Positions 10,853 to 23,354 of a stretch of DNA of 64,000 nucleotides are shown here, one piece after another; within the stretch, counting starts at the first letter, position 1, and each line of letters starts with the position of its first letter. Origin of the DNA: Ophioceras dolichostomum (lineage: Eukaryota > Ascomycota > Sordariomycetes > Magnaporthales > Ophioceraceae); contig PYST01000101.1 of the NCBI GenBank assembly GCA_003049485.1, positions 48,606 through 112,605 of the forward strand, read 5' to 3'. Under the pieces are notes generated by a model. It was not told the origin of the DNA, did not search any database, and worked only from the letters and a program-made list of their open reading frames with translations. The position numbers were made by a program, and so were the translations under genes.

Positions 10853-12413
10853 GTTGTTTGTTTGCTGGCGCTTTTGAGCCCAGAGCCAAGACGACATATA
10901 CTGATCCATCCTGGACTGGCTTGATGTGAAGCTGCACCTCAGGTCTCCGAATGTCTGCAAGCCGCCAGCCGCGCGTACAAGCTATTGTTGAAAGTAAGCC
11001 CTCGAACACCACTTGAATGTAATAACTGCAATGTAAATAAGCTCAATAAGGAAATTGGAGGAGTGAAGGGCGACGAGCGAGTTTTCTCGATCTTTTTTAG
11101 ATGTATGGATGGCCGTATGCGGGGATGGACGACCACACTCCATCAGTCGGAAAGCCGGCCCGTAGTGTTTTTATAGGTCGGCGGCAACCTGATGGTGCTT
11201 GGCGTATAGAGAGGCACACCTGGAAGGAACGTCCACAAAAGCAACTCTCCAAACGCCTTCTTCATGATTCACTACCATCATGGAAAGACCAGACGAGTCC
11301 ACCTGACGTTTTTGATTTTTTTGCTTCACTCGCACTTGCTTTCGACATTAATGGACGCTTTCCTTAAACACCTTTTTATCAGTCTCCGCTGTTTTGTTGC
11401 CCAGCCCTTGTACGTGTACGAGTTGAGTCATCGAGTGCATACATGTGCATGTTTATGGCTGTCACCATGTCGAAAGTGACATAAAGAATTTCGGTAAAAG
11501 CCCCGAGGCCAGTTTATTCGCTGGATAGCGCAGCACTGCAATCTTCTCTGAGTGAAGTCTAGTAGTGTCCTCTTTTGCGCCATTTTGTCTTTGCTTTTCC
11601 CTCTCTCCCTTTCGGCTCGTTTTATTTTTAGCCAAGTTCGCTCCGTTAAACTGTCCTTTCCAGTAAAACGCCCGGGGCATGTGTTTAGTTTGTTGTGGGA
11701 AAAGGATCGAATAAGAAGGATCAAAAAGACAAGGTCAAATACTGCCAGTCGCTGCATTCTCATGCCAGCGCTAAAGGATCAGGTCCCAGGCAGGCATCGA
11801 GAATGGAAATGGGCGGGAAAAACAATGCCGAGTGGAAAAAACACCAAGAAAACAGAAAACCAAAGTAACTGCTCTTAACGAGCTACAGCCAGTCCAAAGT
11901 TATTATGGCAAAAAAAAAAAGAATCAAGCTGAGAAACGAACTGAACCTAAACGACAGTATGACTTTGGAAAAGGTGGAACGTCGACGATTCGGCGAAGCG
12001 AAGTAAACGATGATAGATAAAAAGAGCCCCATATCGGGGTCAGTCAGTTGTGAAGTGAAAAAAAAAGTCAGGATATTAAAGAATGAATCGAATGTACACC
12101 CGGGTGTAATATACAAAGGAGGTATCTCAATCATCGTTAGCTCGTGCTTCGGCTGATCCGAATGGAAAGGTCCTGGACCTGGCAAGTGGAAAAGGGTGGG
12201 AAATAAAAATTAAAGAATAATGAGCCCAGAGCGAGAACGCCAGAATTGTTCAGCCCATGATGTGATGGCTGACTGCCCTACGTGGTAAAAGAGAGAAGAA
12301 ATACGCAATGACCAGATGGAGGAAAAGATAAGAGAATGAATGGGTGTGAGGCTTGTCCAGGGGAATTTTTTGAGATAGGACATCGAAGGGAAGGCTGTCT
12401 CCAACATCATGGT
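10853..12413. other. Intergenic: GNAT promoter and 3' flank of the 1281-residue protein gene
   Basis: About 1.56 kb, with A/T-richer stretches near 11300-12300 that would be the 3' UTR of the minus-strand gene to the right. No open frame with recognisable motifs is seen and no RNA gene was found. Confidence 0.55.
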
Positions 12414-15400
12414 TCAGATCATGCCGCCGGGAACACCCATCGGCCCACCAGACGCAGGCTTCATCGACGGAGTGACGACCGAACGGCTGACCGGCGGCCC
12501 GGCAGCAGCGAAAGTCGCCCGCGCGTCACGCATCGACGGGTAAGCCCCGCTACCGTTGTATCCGTGGGCCTCGCCGTGCTGCGTTTTGCGATGCCTCCAC
12601 CTGTGATCGCCGCCGTCCTCGAAGAACGTGTTGCCTCTAGGATCGTCGCGCCCGGCACGGGGAGACGAGGACGCCGGAGAGGACCTGCCGCCGACAGACG
12701 ATCCCGAGGAGGACGAGAAGGGGAGGTGGGGCGCCGAGTAGTTGCTGGGACTGGGGCCAGAATCTATGTAGCCACCGATCATACCCCTTCCACCGGGGCC
12801 ATCCTGCTGCTTCCGGCGCGGGTTGATGGGCGGCAAAGGCGGGGGATTGTAGCCGCCAGCTCTCGACGCGCTCCGCGACCTCCCACCCGAGCTGGCGTCG
12901 GGCGATGAGGAGCTGTGTGGCAGGTTCACGAGGTTCACTCGGCTGGTGCTCATCACCAGCGTCGGGTCCGAGATGTCCTCCTTCTTGACGACCCTCTTCA
13001 TCGATTCGTTCAGTGTGCTGGTGGTGGTGCTGAATCCAGTGGGGCCCATCGGCTGGCCGGGGACGGTTGGCGCCGACGGTCGTCTGTGACCGCCGCCGTG
13101 TGCTGGGCTTCCGCCAGTAGCACCGTTCATGAACGGAGACGTAGGCAGGCCGGTGCCGGTAGGGGTGAGGGGAGACAGTTGCACTGGTGAGACAGGTTCC
13201 AGTCCGCCACGGTTGGACTGGACAGCGAGGCTGCCCGCAGACTCGGAACGATCGAAGCGTTGTCGGGGAGAAGCAGCAACACCGTTGTGGGGATAGGGCT
13301 GCGGAGGCATAATTGGTGATCGACGAATGTCCGTACCCGGAAGACCAGGTGATCGCATCATCGGCGGGCGAGGTCCGCCGTTAGGGGGGCCGCCATGCCG
13401 GTGATCGTCGTAAGGCCCGTTGGGCTGCAGCCGTGGCGGGCGGCTGTGGGACCGACCATTGCTGGTGTCGGAGCCGCTCCTGTCCCGCTCATTCCTCGAG
13501 GATGGGCGCGAAGGTCCACGCGAGTTGTTGCCGCTGCGAGAGGACTCCTCGCTCGGCGCCCGTTGCTGGTAGTACACGGGAGGAGGCTTGCGGTCCCGGC
13601 TGGGGCCGCGTTGTGTCCTCCCCATCTCCCTCTCCCGCTCCGGCACCGGGCTAGTATCGGCAGGCCCAGCCTGCATCTGCGGTGGATGCCTTGCTAGGCT
13701 CTCCAATTCTTTGCGTCTCTGCAGCTCCCGTCTAGCCTGCCGGAAGGCACGCAAGCCCGGGTGGACGTTCTCTTCCTCCTTGTCTTGAGATTTGGCTGAC
13801 ACGGCATCGGCGTCCCTCTCGTCTTCGGAACCGCCATCATGGATTTCTCGGGCGGGGGCCGGCTCCTCTTCCTTCATAGGGGGGAGGCCGACTTCCTCAA
13901 AAGATGTCCGTCCTGGACTAGGGGTTGTGCTCATTGTGGACGCTCCTAGGCCGAGCATCTTCATCGCCTTGGACTGCGATGCGTCGCGGTTCCGCTCGAC
14001 GAGTGATCCGCGGCTAGACTTTCCTCGTAGCAAGCCGAGCGGATTAGGCCTTGAGGGTGGGATAACTTCTCTAGCTGGCTCGGCCGGCGGGTGTGGCGAA
14101 TTCGACCTGCTACTGTCGGATTCGACATACGAAGTGAGACGTTGCTGCACGCGTCTTCGCGCGCTCGCCAACTGGCTGGCGAACTCGTCCTCCTCCTTGT
14201 CCATGTCGTTGCTTGACCTGTTCGACGGGGTTTCAGAGCCAAAATGCTGCCCTCCTCTCGTCTTGTTTCTCGTAACCCTGTCGTCTTCGTCGGATACAGG
14301 GCTTTGCTCGGGAATCGTGTCCTCTTGGTAGGGATTCCATTGTTGATCTTGCCAGCCAGTCACCTTCGCTGCCCCGAGTACGCCGAGTATGGATGAGTCT
14401 CGGGTATCACCCGGGAAGCGAGCGTCCAGTTCTGAGGACTGGGGTCCACCATAGACTGACGAGGTGTTACTCTCCGTCCGCATATGCTGACGCACCATGC
14501 CACTCAGGCCCGAGACAGGGCCAAGCGTGGGGGAGTCGATGGGCGAACCCTCGCGCGAGCCTCTTGAGGGCTCAGGCTGCTCAGAGACTGGCGAAGGCTC
14601 GACACTGCTCTTACCATCGAGAGACAGCGGGGTGGGGAGAGCCGCCGATCTAAAGGCTGGATGGTCTTTATCCGATGGTCGCTGCAGCGTGAGTTGAGGG
14701 GCGACAGGTACGGGAGCTGCCGCTGGTTGGACCTGGCGTGACTGTGGTTCAGCTGGCAGTGGCGAGGCGTCAGAGTCGTCGAGGAAAGTGAACGGCGAAG
14801 TGTGTTCCTTGGGCGCCGTTTGAACGGTCAAGGCTGCCTTCGAGGCAAGCGGCTTCCTCTTGGTCGAAGACGATGACCTCGACCGGCCGCTGGTGTTAGA
14901 CTCTGTCCGTGTGCGCTGAACAGGGGTTTCGCGGCCCTGTTGAAGTCGCAGCTGTCGCTCCGCATACTTCGACTCGTCATAAGGCAGGGACGGCTTTTGG
15001 AACACCCCCATTGCCGTAGCTTTGCCACGGTCATTGGGCTGGATTGGAAGAGCGCCGGCCTCGCCCGTCTCGCTGATTGGGGGGCTCAGTGGAGGCGACC
15101 CCATGAAGTTGATTCGGGTCTCGGCGAGGTTGCTAACCTTGATGCCGAGATCAGGTGTACCCGCCGACGATGCTGTGGCAGGAGGACTGACGGACCTCAG
15201 ATTCGGGGCACTAGCCTTGGTCAGGATGGCCCGTCGGTCACCAAAGCCGAAGCCGGTTGGGGATGGCGCATTGTTGGACAGATCCGGCGTCCGGGTGCCG
15301 AACCCTCGCCTGCCGGTCAAAGTGTCGATCCGAGACAAGGCGGATGACTGGTGGTCGTGCATGTCCTGGTTTAGGCTTTGCTCGTAAAGTCTCCGGGTCC

Positions 15401-16259
15401 GCGTTACCGACCTGTCCAGGGCAGGGGTGGAGCTGGCGGAGGTAGGTGCTGTAGATTGTGATTGCCAATCCTTGATCGAGGGCGTAGGCTGGGAGGTGAC
15501 CGAAGTCGCAGCGCTTGAGTTGCGAGCTAACGATGAAGAGGTCGTCGATGACGTCTCCCGCCTGCGATTATAACCGACCAGAATAGGCGACTCGGATCTA
15601 GTGTTGAACGAGTCCTCCTCACTAGGCCTAGACCGAATCTCAGATCCCGCGGAGGCCTCGTTCTCATTCTCGTCTTTGTCGTCCCCGTCGTAGTCGCCAT
15701 TGAGCATCTTGCGCTCCTTCTCCTCGCGCCTCCACTTCTGGAATGACGAGGTCGCCACATCGCTCTCGTACACCGTGCGAGTTCCCACCACGATCTTCTG
15801 TCGCCCACCGAAGAGATTGTTACCCTCGGTTGGCTTTCCTCGGTCCATAATGCTGCCCTTGGTAGAATGCGCATCGTCTGAATACGAGTCCATCCGAGCG
15901 AATGGGGCCTTGATTGACTCCACCTCAGCAATGTCAGTCAGTCCGCCCCCATACCCAAAGCCCATCATCCCAGACGAGCGCTTGGGAAACAAAACGCTGT
16001 CGTCGCTGGCTTTCCCGATCTTGGTGTTTGGATCGTCTTGTTCCCGAAGCATGGAGAAGCGGGCTGACAGGCCGGTCATCAGCAGACTCGTGCGGAACTC
16101 GTCGTGTGAGGGCAGCGCGTGCTCGAGATCGATCTTCTTCTTCGGCTCCTCCTCCTGGGCCTTCTTGCCCCTCAAAAACCCTTTGAAAGATGGCATCGTG
16201 GTCTGTTCGGTGTCGGTGGCCTCGTCTTTTGCCTTCTTCTTGGTTCGGAATCGGTTCAT
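12414..16259 (-). CDS. Large disordered protein of unknown function (1281 residues)
   Basis: A single uninterrupted frame from ATG 16257-16259 to the TGA at 12414. I do not recognise the family by name. The N-terminus is basic (MNRFRTKKKAKDE), followed by a compact-looking segment at about 22-125 (PSFKGFLRGKK, then HDEFRTSLLMTGLSARFSML) that is probably the conserved core. The middle is Ser/Thr/Pro-rich and disordered. Two charged helical stretches, DEFASQLASARRRVQQRL and HPGLRAFRQARRELQRRKELE, could form short coiled coils. The C-terminal third is rich in Gly, Pro, Arg and Ser and ends GGPMGVPGGMI. There is no signal peptide or membrane segment. Many Ser-Pro sites suggest heavy phosphorylation, by inference only. 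The minus-strand DNA upstream is C/T-rich over more than 1 kb, consistent with a long 5' leader. Confidence 0.85.
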   Translation of the reverse strand: MNRFRTKKKAKDEATDTEQTTMPSFKGFLRGKKAQEEEPKKKIDLEHALPSHDEFRTSLLMTGLSARFSMLREQDDPNTKIGKASDDSVLFPKRSSGMMGFGYGGGLTDIAEVESIKAPFARMDSYSDDAHSTKGSIMDRGKPTEGNNLFGGRQKIVVGTRTVYESDVATSSFQKWRREEKERKMLNGDYDGDDKDENENEASAGSEIRSRPSEEDSFNTRSESPILVGYNRRRETSSTTSSSLARNSSAATSVTSQPTPSIKDWQSQSTAPTSASSTPALDRSVTRTRRLYEQSLNQDMHDHQSSALSRIDTLTGRRGFGTRTPDLSNNAPSPTGFGFGDRRAILTKASAPNLRSVSPPATASSAGTPDLGIKVSNLAETRINFMGSPPLSPPISETGEAGALPIQPNDRGKATAMGVFQKPSLPYDESKYAERQLRLQQGRETPVQRTRTESNTSGRSRSSSSTKRKPLASKAALTVQTAPKEHTSPFTFLDDSDASPLPAEPQSRQVQPAAAPVPVAPQLTLQRPSDKDHPAFRSAALPTPLSLDGKSSVEPSPVSEQPEPSRGSREGSPIDSPTLGPVSGLSGMVRQHMRTESNTSSVYGGPQSSELDARFPGDTRDSSILGVLGAAKVTGWQDQQWNPYQEDTIPEQSPVSDEDDRVTRNKTRGGQHFGSETPSNRSSNDMDKEEDEFASQLASARRRVQQRLTSYVESDSSRSNSPHPPAEPAREVIPPSRPNPLGLLRGKSSRGSLVERNRDASQSKAMKMLGLGASTMSTTPSPGRTSFEEVGLPPMKEEEPAPAREIHDGGSEDERDADAVSAKSQDKEEENVHPGLRAFRQARRELQRRKELESLARHPPQMQAGPADTSPVPEREREMGRTQRGPSRDRKPPPVYYQQRAPSEESSRSGNNSRGPSRPSSRNERDRSGSDTSNGRSHSRPPRLQPNGPYDDHRHGGPPNGGPRPPMMRSPGLPGTDIRRSPIMPPQPYPHNGVAASPRQRFDRSESAGSLAVQSNRGGLEPVSPVQLSPLTPTGTGLPTSPFMNGATGGSPAHGGGHRRPSAPTVPGQPMGPTGFSTTTSTLNESMKRVVKKEDISDPTLVMSTSRVNLVNLPHSSSSPDASSGGRSRSASRAGGYNPPPLPPINPRRKQQDGPGGRGMIGGYIDSGPSPSNYSAPHLPFSSSSGSSVGGRSSPASSSPRAGRDDPRGNTFFEDGGDHRWRHRKTQHGEAHGYNGSGAYPSMRDARATFAAAGPPVSRSVVTPSMKPASGGPMGVPGGMI

Positions 16260-19200
16260 GATAGGCGAAACTCAAGCTCCAGTTGACCAAAGCCCAAGAC
16301 TGTCGCTAATGGACGGACAGTAGTCCACTCCAAGAAACAGCGACCGAAATGGAATCTGTGTTGTCAATTGCTCGATTTACTGGCTCACAGGTTCCATCCA
16401 GAGAAATGCGGGCGGGCCTAGCGTCTGCCTACAGACTGGGAGGGAAGATGGCGGCACCGCGTTGAGGACTGGAGACTGGAGGAGACGGCGCCCCTGAACT
16501 GCACCGGAAGAATTCCACCGTGGCGAAGAGGATGACTACCGAAACAAGGCCGGTGACGGAGTCGTTAGTTGAGTCTATAGCTGGCAGGTTATGTGACGAA
16601 CACACAATCAAGGTACTCGGATGGAGTGTGAAGAGTAGGCTGAAAAGGGGCACGGGATAGCAAAAGGGGGTGCCCGTCACAAACAAGAACATGTACCAGG
16701 TTTAGGAGGTGGGAAAATTGGGGGATGTGCTGCAATTCCTCGAGTTGTTTGTCATGCGTGCGGAAAGGGGATTCGAGCAAGCACCAGGCGTTCGGAGAGT
16801 TCAGATACCTTTTGACGTCTTCCAGTGATTCTAGTGTGAACTTGTGGTGCCGGTGGTGTCGGGAGCGTTTCAAGAGGCAGGAGCGTTTCCTGACGATCAA
16901 GCAGTAGCAGGTCGGGGCGGGGAGGAGGGAATCCCTGGGAAAGGAAATATGTGACACCGGTCTTTTTTCCCCTCGTCGCTCGCACTGGGAAGCTTTGCTT
17001 CTGGATTTGCTGGATTTGCTCGTTCCGCGGCCCAGAACTCGGCACTGGTAAGGAGATCAAACTCTGCGATCTGCTGCGGAAAGGTCCAAAAGATCCAAGA
17101 GGAGAATTAGGCTGGAGCGCGGCAAAAAGTGAACGTGGGGGATGCCGACAGGAATTCCTGGGAGCGCGTTGGAATTGCAGAGGGTAAAATAAGGAAAATA
17201 AAGTTTCAAGGAGTGTGATGTTTCTGGCCGTGTAGGAGGTCGGAGGAGGAGTGAGTGTAAGTACGGTACGAAAAGCACGAAATAGGTCCGTCCACGGCCG
17301 AGAACAGTTGGCCCTGTCGTCTGGTAGAAGGATACTTCGAGCGCTCAAACGATAGGGGAAGTAGCAGAACAAAAAGAATGACTGAGGTCCCGAAAGACGG
17401 CTCGCGAAGAAAAGGAGAGTAAGTTCAGAACTGAAGCCGAAATTGTGAGAGAGGGAGAGAGAATTGGAAACCCAGATCTGGAGGAGAACGGCCGCCATCA
17501 AGAAAACAAAATCGCCTGGGGAAACGATGCACGCTGCACTGGACCGATGCCCAGTGCCCACTGACTGAACCACTGGACCACCCACACCGGCCAGACAAGC
17601 AGGGGCCACTCCACGAACAGTTGAGCTCTGAAAATGGCTTGATTGGAATGAGGAGTCCAATCACCAGTCCAGTCAACTGTGCGAGTCTGCTAGCCTGTGG
17701 ATCACACGAGCGAGGGAAGGAAAGAAAAGCTGGAGCACTCTACGGCGGCGAGACAGGGATAGGCCGGGAGTGGGTCAGGGCCCAGGGTATCCTGGTCCGT
17801 CGGCGGTCTTTCTGCCAGGCACCGCAGGCAGACTCGCAGCAGAAGCATCGCAAAGCGGAGCGCTAGAGACACCACTGAGGAGTGTGCGTCTCACCCGCCG
17901 GCGCACTCGGACCTTGTGCTCTGATTTGCTTGATTTGAACCTGATTTGCTTGTGGACTTGTGGAAGATAAGATGAATCGTGACTCGCCAAGAAGCCGTAT
18001 GCAGGAACACGCTGCAAGCTCGACGCGGCGACGAAAGGATGGAGGGCAACACTCGCAGCAGCAGTTGCAATGAACTGGAGCCTCTTTTTCCGCACGTCTG
18101 CACAGCAGCAGCACGAGTGGCACATTTTCAGGCACAGAGCTGCACAGAAACAGGGGCACAGCACACAGGGTCGTTCCTTGGGGTGTGTGCCAGTGGTTAG
18201 TGCGGTGTGTCTCTAGCGCTCCTCTCAGTAACTGCGATTGATGAGTGATCCTCCCCTCCCGCTCGCCCCCTTCATCTCAATCTCTCCCGCATCCGCACCC
18301 CATCATCGCGATCATCAATGATGACAGCATGCAGCCGTGCCTTTCTTTGCACGACTCGACGACATTTTGTCGTTTAGCCATCTCACGTCTTTCTCACCAC
18401 GCGGCTTACGCCGAACGCACAGAACGTGCCGTGCCCTTTTTGATATCTATAAAGGTTCGGCATGTTTTGTTTGAAGTTGTGGCTGTTGGCTGCTGAGTCT
18501 CTTACTGCGTCTCTTTCGCTCCGGCTTCGCTTCGGCTTTTAGACGCCCCCAACGCACATGGGCTTCTCGAGAGATCCTTCTTGTCTTGTTCATCGCCATG
18601 GCCGCGGCATTAGGTCTCAGCAATCCGTCGAGATCGAAGAGGCTCCCTCATGTGAAGAAGCAAAAATAGGAGAAAAGGACGGCAGGAAACTTGTTTCATC
18701 AGCACCTTTAGAGGGTGGTTGTGTGCGCCTCCTCCTTGGACTTCGCCCCCTTTTACGAAATACTCGAGACCTCTCTCTCGAGATTGACACTGGGTTGGTG
18801 GTTGGTGGTGCATGCCCCTTCCGTCCAACAAGCAACGAAATGGCGTCTGCCGATTCGAGGAACACTGCAGCAGGATCTAGAACAACAATGGAGGCGGGGG
18901 AGGTTGGGAGGGGGAATCGGTTGGACACCCAGATCGCACTGGCTCTTCTGGCCAATCTCAGTCCTTCGTTCGAGGTTCTGATCTGATGGCCTCGTCAATT
19001 GTAGGAGCTGAGAGGTCCGTCGGAGGCGTCCCAGCTCCCCCGATCGACGAGACATTGATTACAAGAGGACGAATCACCGACTGCTTTTTCATCGTGCCCC
19101 TGATTCGCAAAAATCACCATCCTCACCAGCCACCAGCCATATGCGTAAGAGTGCTGCAGTTGCAATAAGAAACCAGAAAGTCTCGCCAACGCACAGGTAC

Positions 19201-22200
19201 ATCCATCATCCGAAGAAGCAATGGCAGTGGCAGCGACAGCGGCAGGCAGGCCGGGCGGGCGAGCGGCAAAGAGTATTCCGGAGAGTATGTGCGTCCCGTC
19301 ATCCGATCCTACCGACGAACATCGTGTGTCCTGCTCCTTTGCAGTGCAGTAGAGTAGTCTGATATGATGTTCCCAAGTCGCTACCCAAATCCCGCACCAT
19401 CTCCTGCATCCCCGAAGACGAAGGCATATTCCGCACACAAGTCACAAGTCTGCGCAGCCTCGGACGATCCACAGAATCGCACAACAATCAGCACACATTA
19501 CATCAATGTTCGAAAAAGCAAGAGCAGAAAAGGGGGGAAAGAAAGGTACTACGTAGTATGGAGGTCAAAGGAGGGGTCAAAGCGAGAGGCTCGCCGTAGA
19601 AGGACGGATGAACGTTCTCAGCGCCGTTCGACCACTCAGGGGCCACGCACATTCCGCACTTCCCACCCATCCATTGAATTGTGAGCAATGGACATTGTCT
19701 TGCTGCGGGTCTCAGGTGCGAGCAGTGTGATCAAGCAGCTCGAGGCCAGTTCGAGGCCGGCTGTCTGTCCCCCAAACGTGATAGGGAGAGGATATATCTC
19801 GATCGTCCCGCTTGAAACCATCCCTTTACCTTGATAGGAGGCCATGGAGCAACGTGCGTTTATGCTTGCCACCTAGATGTTAGGTTTTGAGGAGAATCGA
19901 TTCTCGTGAGCTCACGAGGATCAACCCCTCACTCCCGTCCCGTCACATCCCCCCTCTAGCGGGAACTGAAAAAAAAAGGGGGGGGGGGCTTCTTTCACTG
20001 ACGGTATTAGTCAGGCCTTCGCCAACCAGGGAGCAGAATCACAAGCAATCAAGAGAAAAGAGAGAGAAAGAAGAAGAAGAAGGAGCTTGGCCAGGGGTGG
20101 GCGCAAGAACAAAGTGCTCGTGATGTGAACACCCCACCCCTCTCTCCTTTCCGAAATTTTTTTGCAACCACAGAGCGGGTCGGTCGACGGTTCCGCGGCC
20201 AATGGAAGCGGACGAGGGTGCGCTGTTCCTGAACTTAGCCCTTCTCGAATTAGCGCATCCCAGAAGATGGTGTGCGGGTGGGGAAGCCGGTAGATTCTCT
20301 ACTGGATGTAACCCCTTTTTCATCCTTGACCCACAAAGCCGTCAATCTCCTTTTTTTTTTCTTATTCGCCTCCCGTTGCGCTCAAGCAGCAGCGATCCTA
20401 CTCCAAGCAACGGGCGGTCTCGTGAGAGAAGCACAGACAAACAGTCGTATTCCATATCATATCAGTAAAGGCTGGAAGATAGGAGCCTCTTCTCCTTGCC
20501 GCCAGTCTAGATACCCCTTTTTGAATTTTAAAAGAATTGATGAGATGAAGGTAACGAAATGGAAGGCTCGTTGGGAATTTGGGAGTATATTGCCTCAGGG
20601 GCACCAAATCACCCTCAAATTCAGCTGTCCTGTGCACCCGAACATCCAGGGTAAGGATTGACGTAAAATCAACCGAATAAACCGAGGAAACACCTAGGAT
20701 ACTCGCCGGGTGGCGCGTGATCTCTCATGGTCGAGATATCAGGTCGAGAGGGGTAATGCCGCCACTGAAGCCACCTGCCTGGTCCTTCATCATGTTGGGA
20801 TGGAAGAGGACCAAGGGTCCGTCCCAACGCCGTCGTCTGGCCAATCCCAAAATACTTACGTTGGTGCCCGCCACAAGACTCTTCCTCTCCCGAGAGGAAG
20901 TAATGAGGTGCCCCCAAGGCAGCCTCCGACTCGGCCCTGTCAAGCCTCGCCTCGACAGTCCTAGCGCTCTCGCTCGCCAGTCGCACTGTGGTTCTATGTT
21001 ACCTACGTATAATTCCCTGTCTCCGGCCCTCGCCGCCGCGCAGAGGGCCACGAGTCCAGCCTGATATCTGGACTGATGATGACGGGGGCGGCGAGGCGAA
21101 GAGGCCCAGTCTGCCGAGAGGGCCAATTACCCAGGGTGGAAATGTGAAGAAAGGCACGAGGCCTGAAAGGCGAAGCGAAAGTTTTGGCCCAACTTTTTCT
21201 CTCGCCAGGGCCAGCGAGCGACGTTGTGGCCCGGGAAGAGCGCCGCCCACGCCCGCCAGTTTGGGTCTGCGGAGACAGATCCTTGCCGTGCGAACGCCTG
21301 GCTGAAGCGAATGCTCCCTCTAAGAAGAAAAAAAGGACCAACAAGGGAAAGCGGTTTTTCTCGTGTTTCTTTTTGACGTTGGTCAAGAGCTAGCTAGCCA
21401 TTACCAGTCATTCCCAGTCCCCCAAAACTTCCGCCCAGTTGCTGGCTGTTAAAACTGGATTTTGCCCTCGCCTGGTGGGTGACGCGTGTCACATATTCCA
21501 GGATGGCCAGAACAATCCTTTCACTATTGTGCAAATCTCCTGGGGTTATTCAATATACAATGCATTGCCGGACGAAGCACAACAGAAATGGGGCATCCTC
21601 AGGTACCTCAGATCCCATACTTATTTAAGTTTATACATACCAATTTCGGTCCGCTCAATACGCTTCAATCTCCGGCGGGAGCCTTCCCCGATGAGCTCTG
21701 TTTGTGCGGAGCACTCTTTGTTTGTGGAGCGATGACCCCTGTGGCCACGAGGATATCGGCGAGGAGCGTCCCATTCCCGCTGGAGGCCTGGAAGAACTGG
21801 ACCGAAGGACGAAGACTGAAGAGAGAGTGAAAAAGATGGGATCACGGGACTGCACCGGCATGCTTGCTCTTCTTTTCGTCCAGTTTCCACATACCATAAA
21901 TTTTGGATTGAATCACAGCAGCCGAGCAGGAATCATCCTGGGTCCAACTCTGTGATCAACCATTGCAATTGATGAGCTTGATGAATCTGAGACAAACCTG
22001 TTATGAATCAGTTCTAGTGCCTCCCTCAGCTCAGGCTGTCGGACGCGTCAAGACCAAACGCGTCTTCCTTGTTCTCTTGGTTCTAAAGGCGGGGTAAACC
22101 AAGACGGGCTGACAACGATGCCACGCTCACTTCCTTTCCCGGTTCACCTGTAACCAGGAAACGATGGTCAGGTGCGGCAACGCGGCTGGGAAGCGAGCAA

Positions 22201-23354
22201 AGCAAAGAGCGGCAGGATATCAATCCCGTGGAAATTAATATTTTTGCTTAGTTGGATTGCGTATCGCCATCACTGGGGGGTTGATTTGGGACTCTGGCAG
22301 CGGAAATAGCAGGAGGAAGCCTGGCGCCTATGCAACCCAACACTGTCACTTGACCATCCCTTCCTCTTCCCCCTCACTCATTACGACGGTGACGATGTGG
22401 AAATGGGAAAGCGCGGATGCCACGGACGAGAGACATGTCTCCAAAAGACAACTGCGATGTTTCCGCCCGTCGGCATTGGCGTGTTTTAACGCGTCGTCCC
22501 GTTCTGGATAGTCTGTGTAAACATCAGGGAAACTTATCCCGACCGAATGCGCAGTCCTGATAACGGACAGCAGTCACGAAAGCCCGGTTCAGCTCGGCGT
22601 TCGGGAGCGCCACAGTATTGAAGCCGATAGTAACCTCTCAATCGAGGCGTACAACAAGAGAGCCGGGAATGCCTACCAGATACCTCCCACCTACCTGCCC
22701 TACAGGTAACAATGACGCAAGACGCGGGTTGGGAATAGAATCGGCGCTTCAAAAGAGAACAACTCCAAAAATGGAGACAGAGAGTTCATTCGAGAGAAAA
22801 AAAGACTCTTCTCGCTTGGCAGCACTTTTTGGGAAACGGAACCCTCAGCGAAGGAGTCACGAGGTGTGGGGATAGATTCAGCCCACTAGCCACAGCTTCA
22901 ACCTGGCGGCTCCTCCTCACCTGCTAGGTAACCAACGGCTTCAGCGCCGATAGGCTATGATGATGCTTGGGCCACCAAACACCATGGAAACTCCAGTTCT
23001 CCTGTTCTCCAGTCGGTCGATCTCGGCGCCGATCGCCACACCGATGATTGTGACGAGAAGACTGGCTACCATCAGTGATGTGCCAAATGAGAACGCAATT
23101 GACAATTCAACGTCCCGATATCGCCGTAATTCATCCGTCTTGTCATTACAGCCTCCAAAAGGAGGTCATGGTTGAGGCCACAGTGGTGAGAGGTCGGGGT
23201 AAATAACTCAACAATTTGATGCGTCGGCGGCCAAAACATACTTGACATGTGAGAAGTCCAGAAGAACAGAAGAGCAAACAACGGAAAAACTCAAGGCACC
23301 CTCTTTTGATACGGCAAGATCAACAACAGTGATTCCAGTCGGACGGCCGCCGTC
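16260..23354. other. Gene-poor region of about 7 kb
   Basis: From 16260 to about 18200 the minus strand is pyrimidine-rich and probably holds the promoter and leader of the 1281-residue protein gene; it contains paired GATTTG-type repeats near 16993-17023 and 17919-17955. From 18450 to 23354 I see only short frames, A-tracts and no recognisable protein. One 142-codon plus-strand ORF (18558-18986) has a TATAAA 110 bases upstream but no recognisable motif. No transposon remnant or tRNA is evident. Confidence 0.5.

Noticed and set aside
16752..17660. 302-codon minus-strand frame upstream of the 1281-residue gene
   Set aside because: The Ser/Leu/Pro/Phe-rich composition follows from pyrimidine-rich leader DNA. 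No domain or sensible exon structure is seen.
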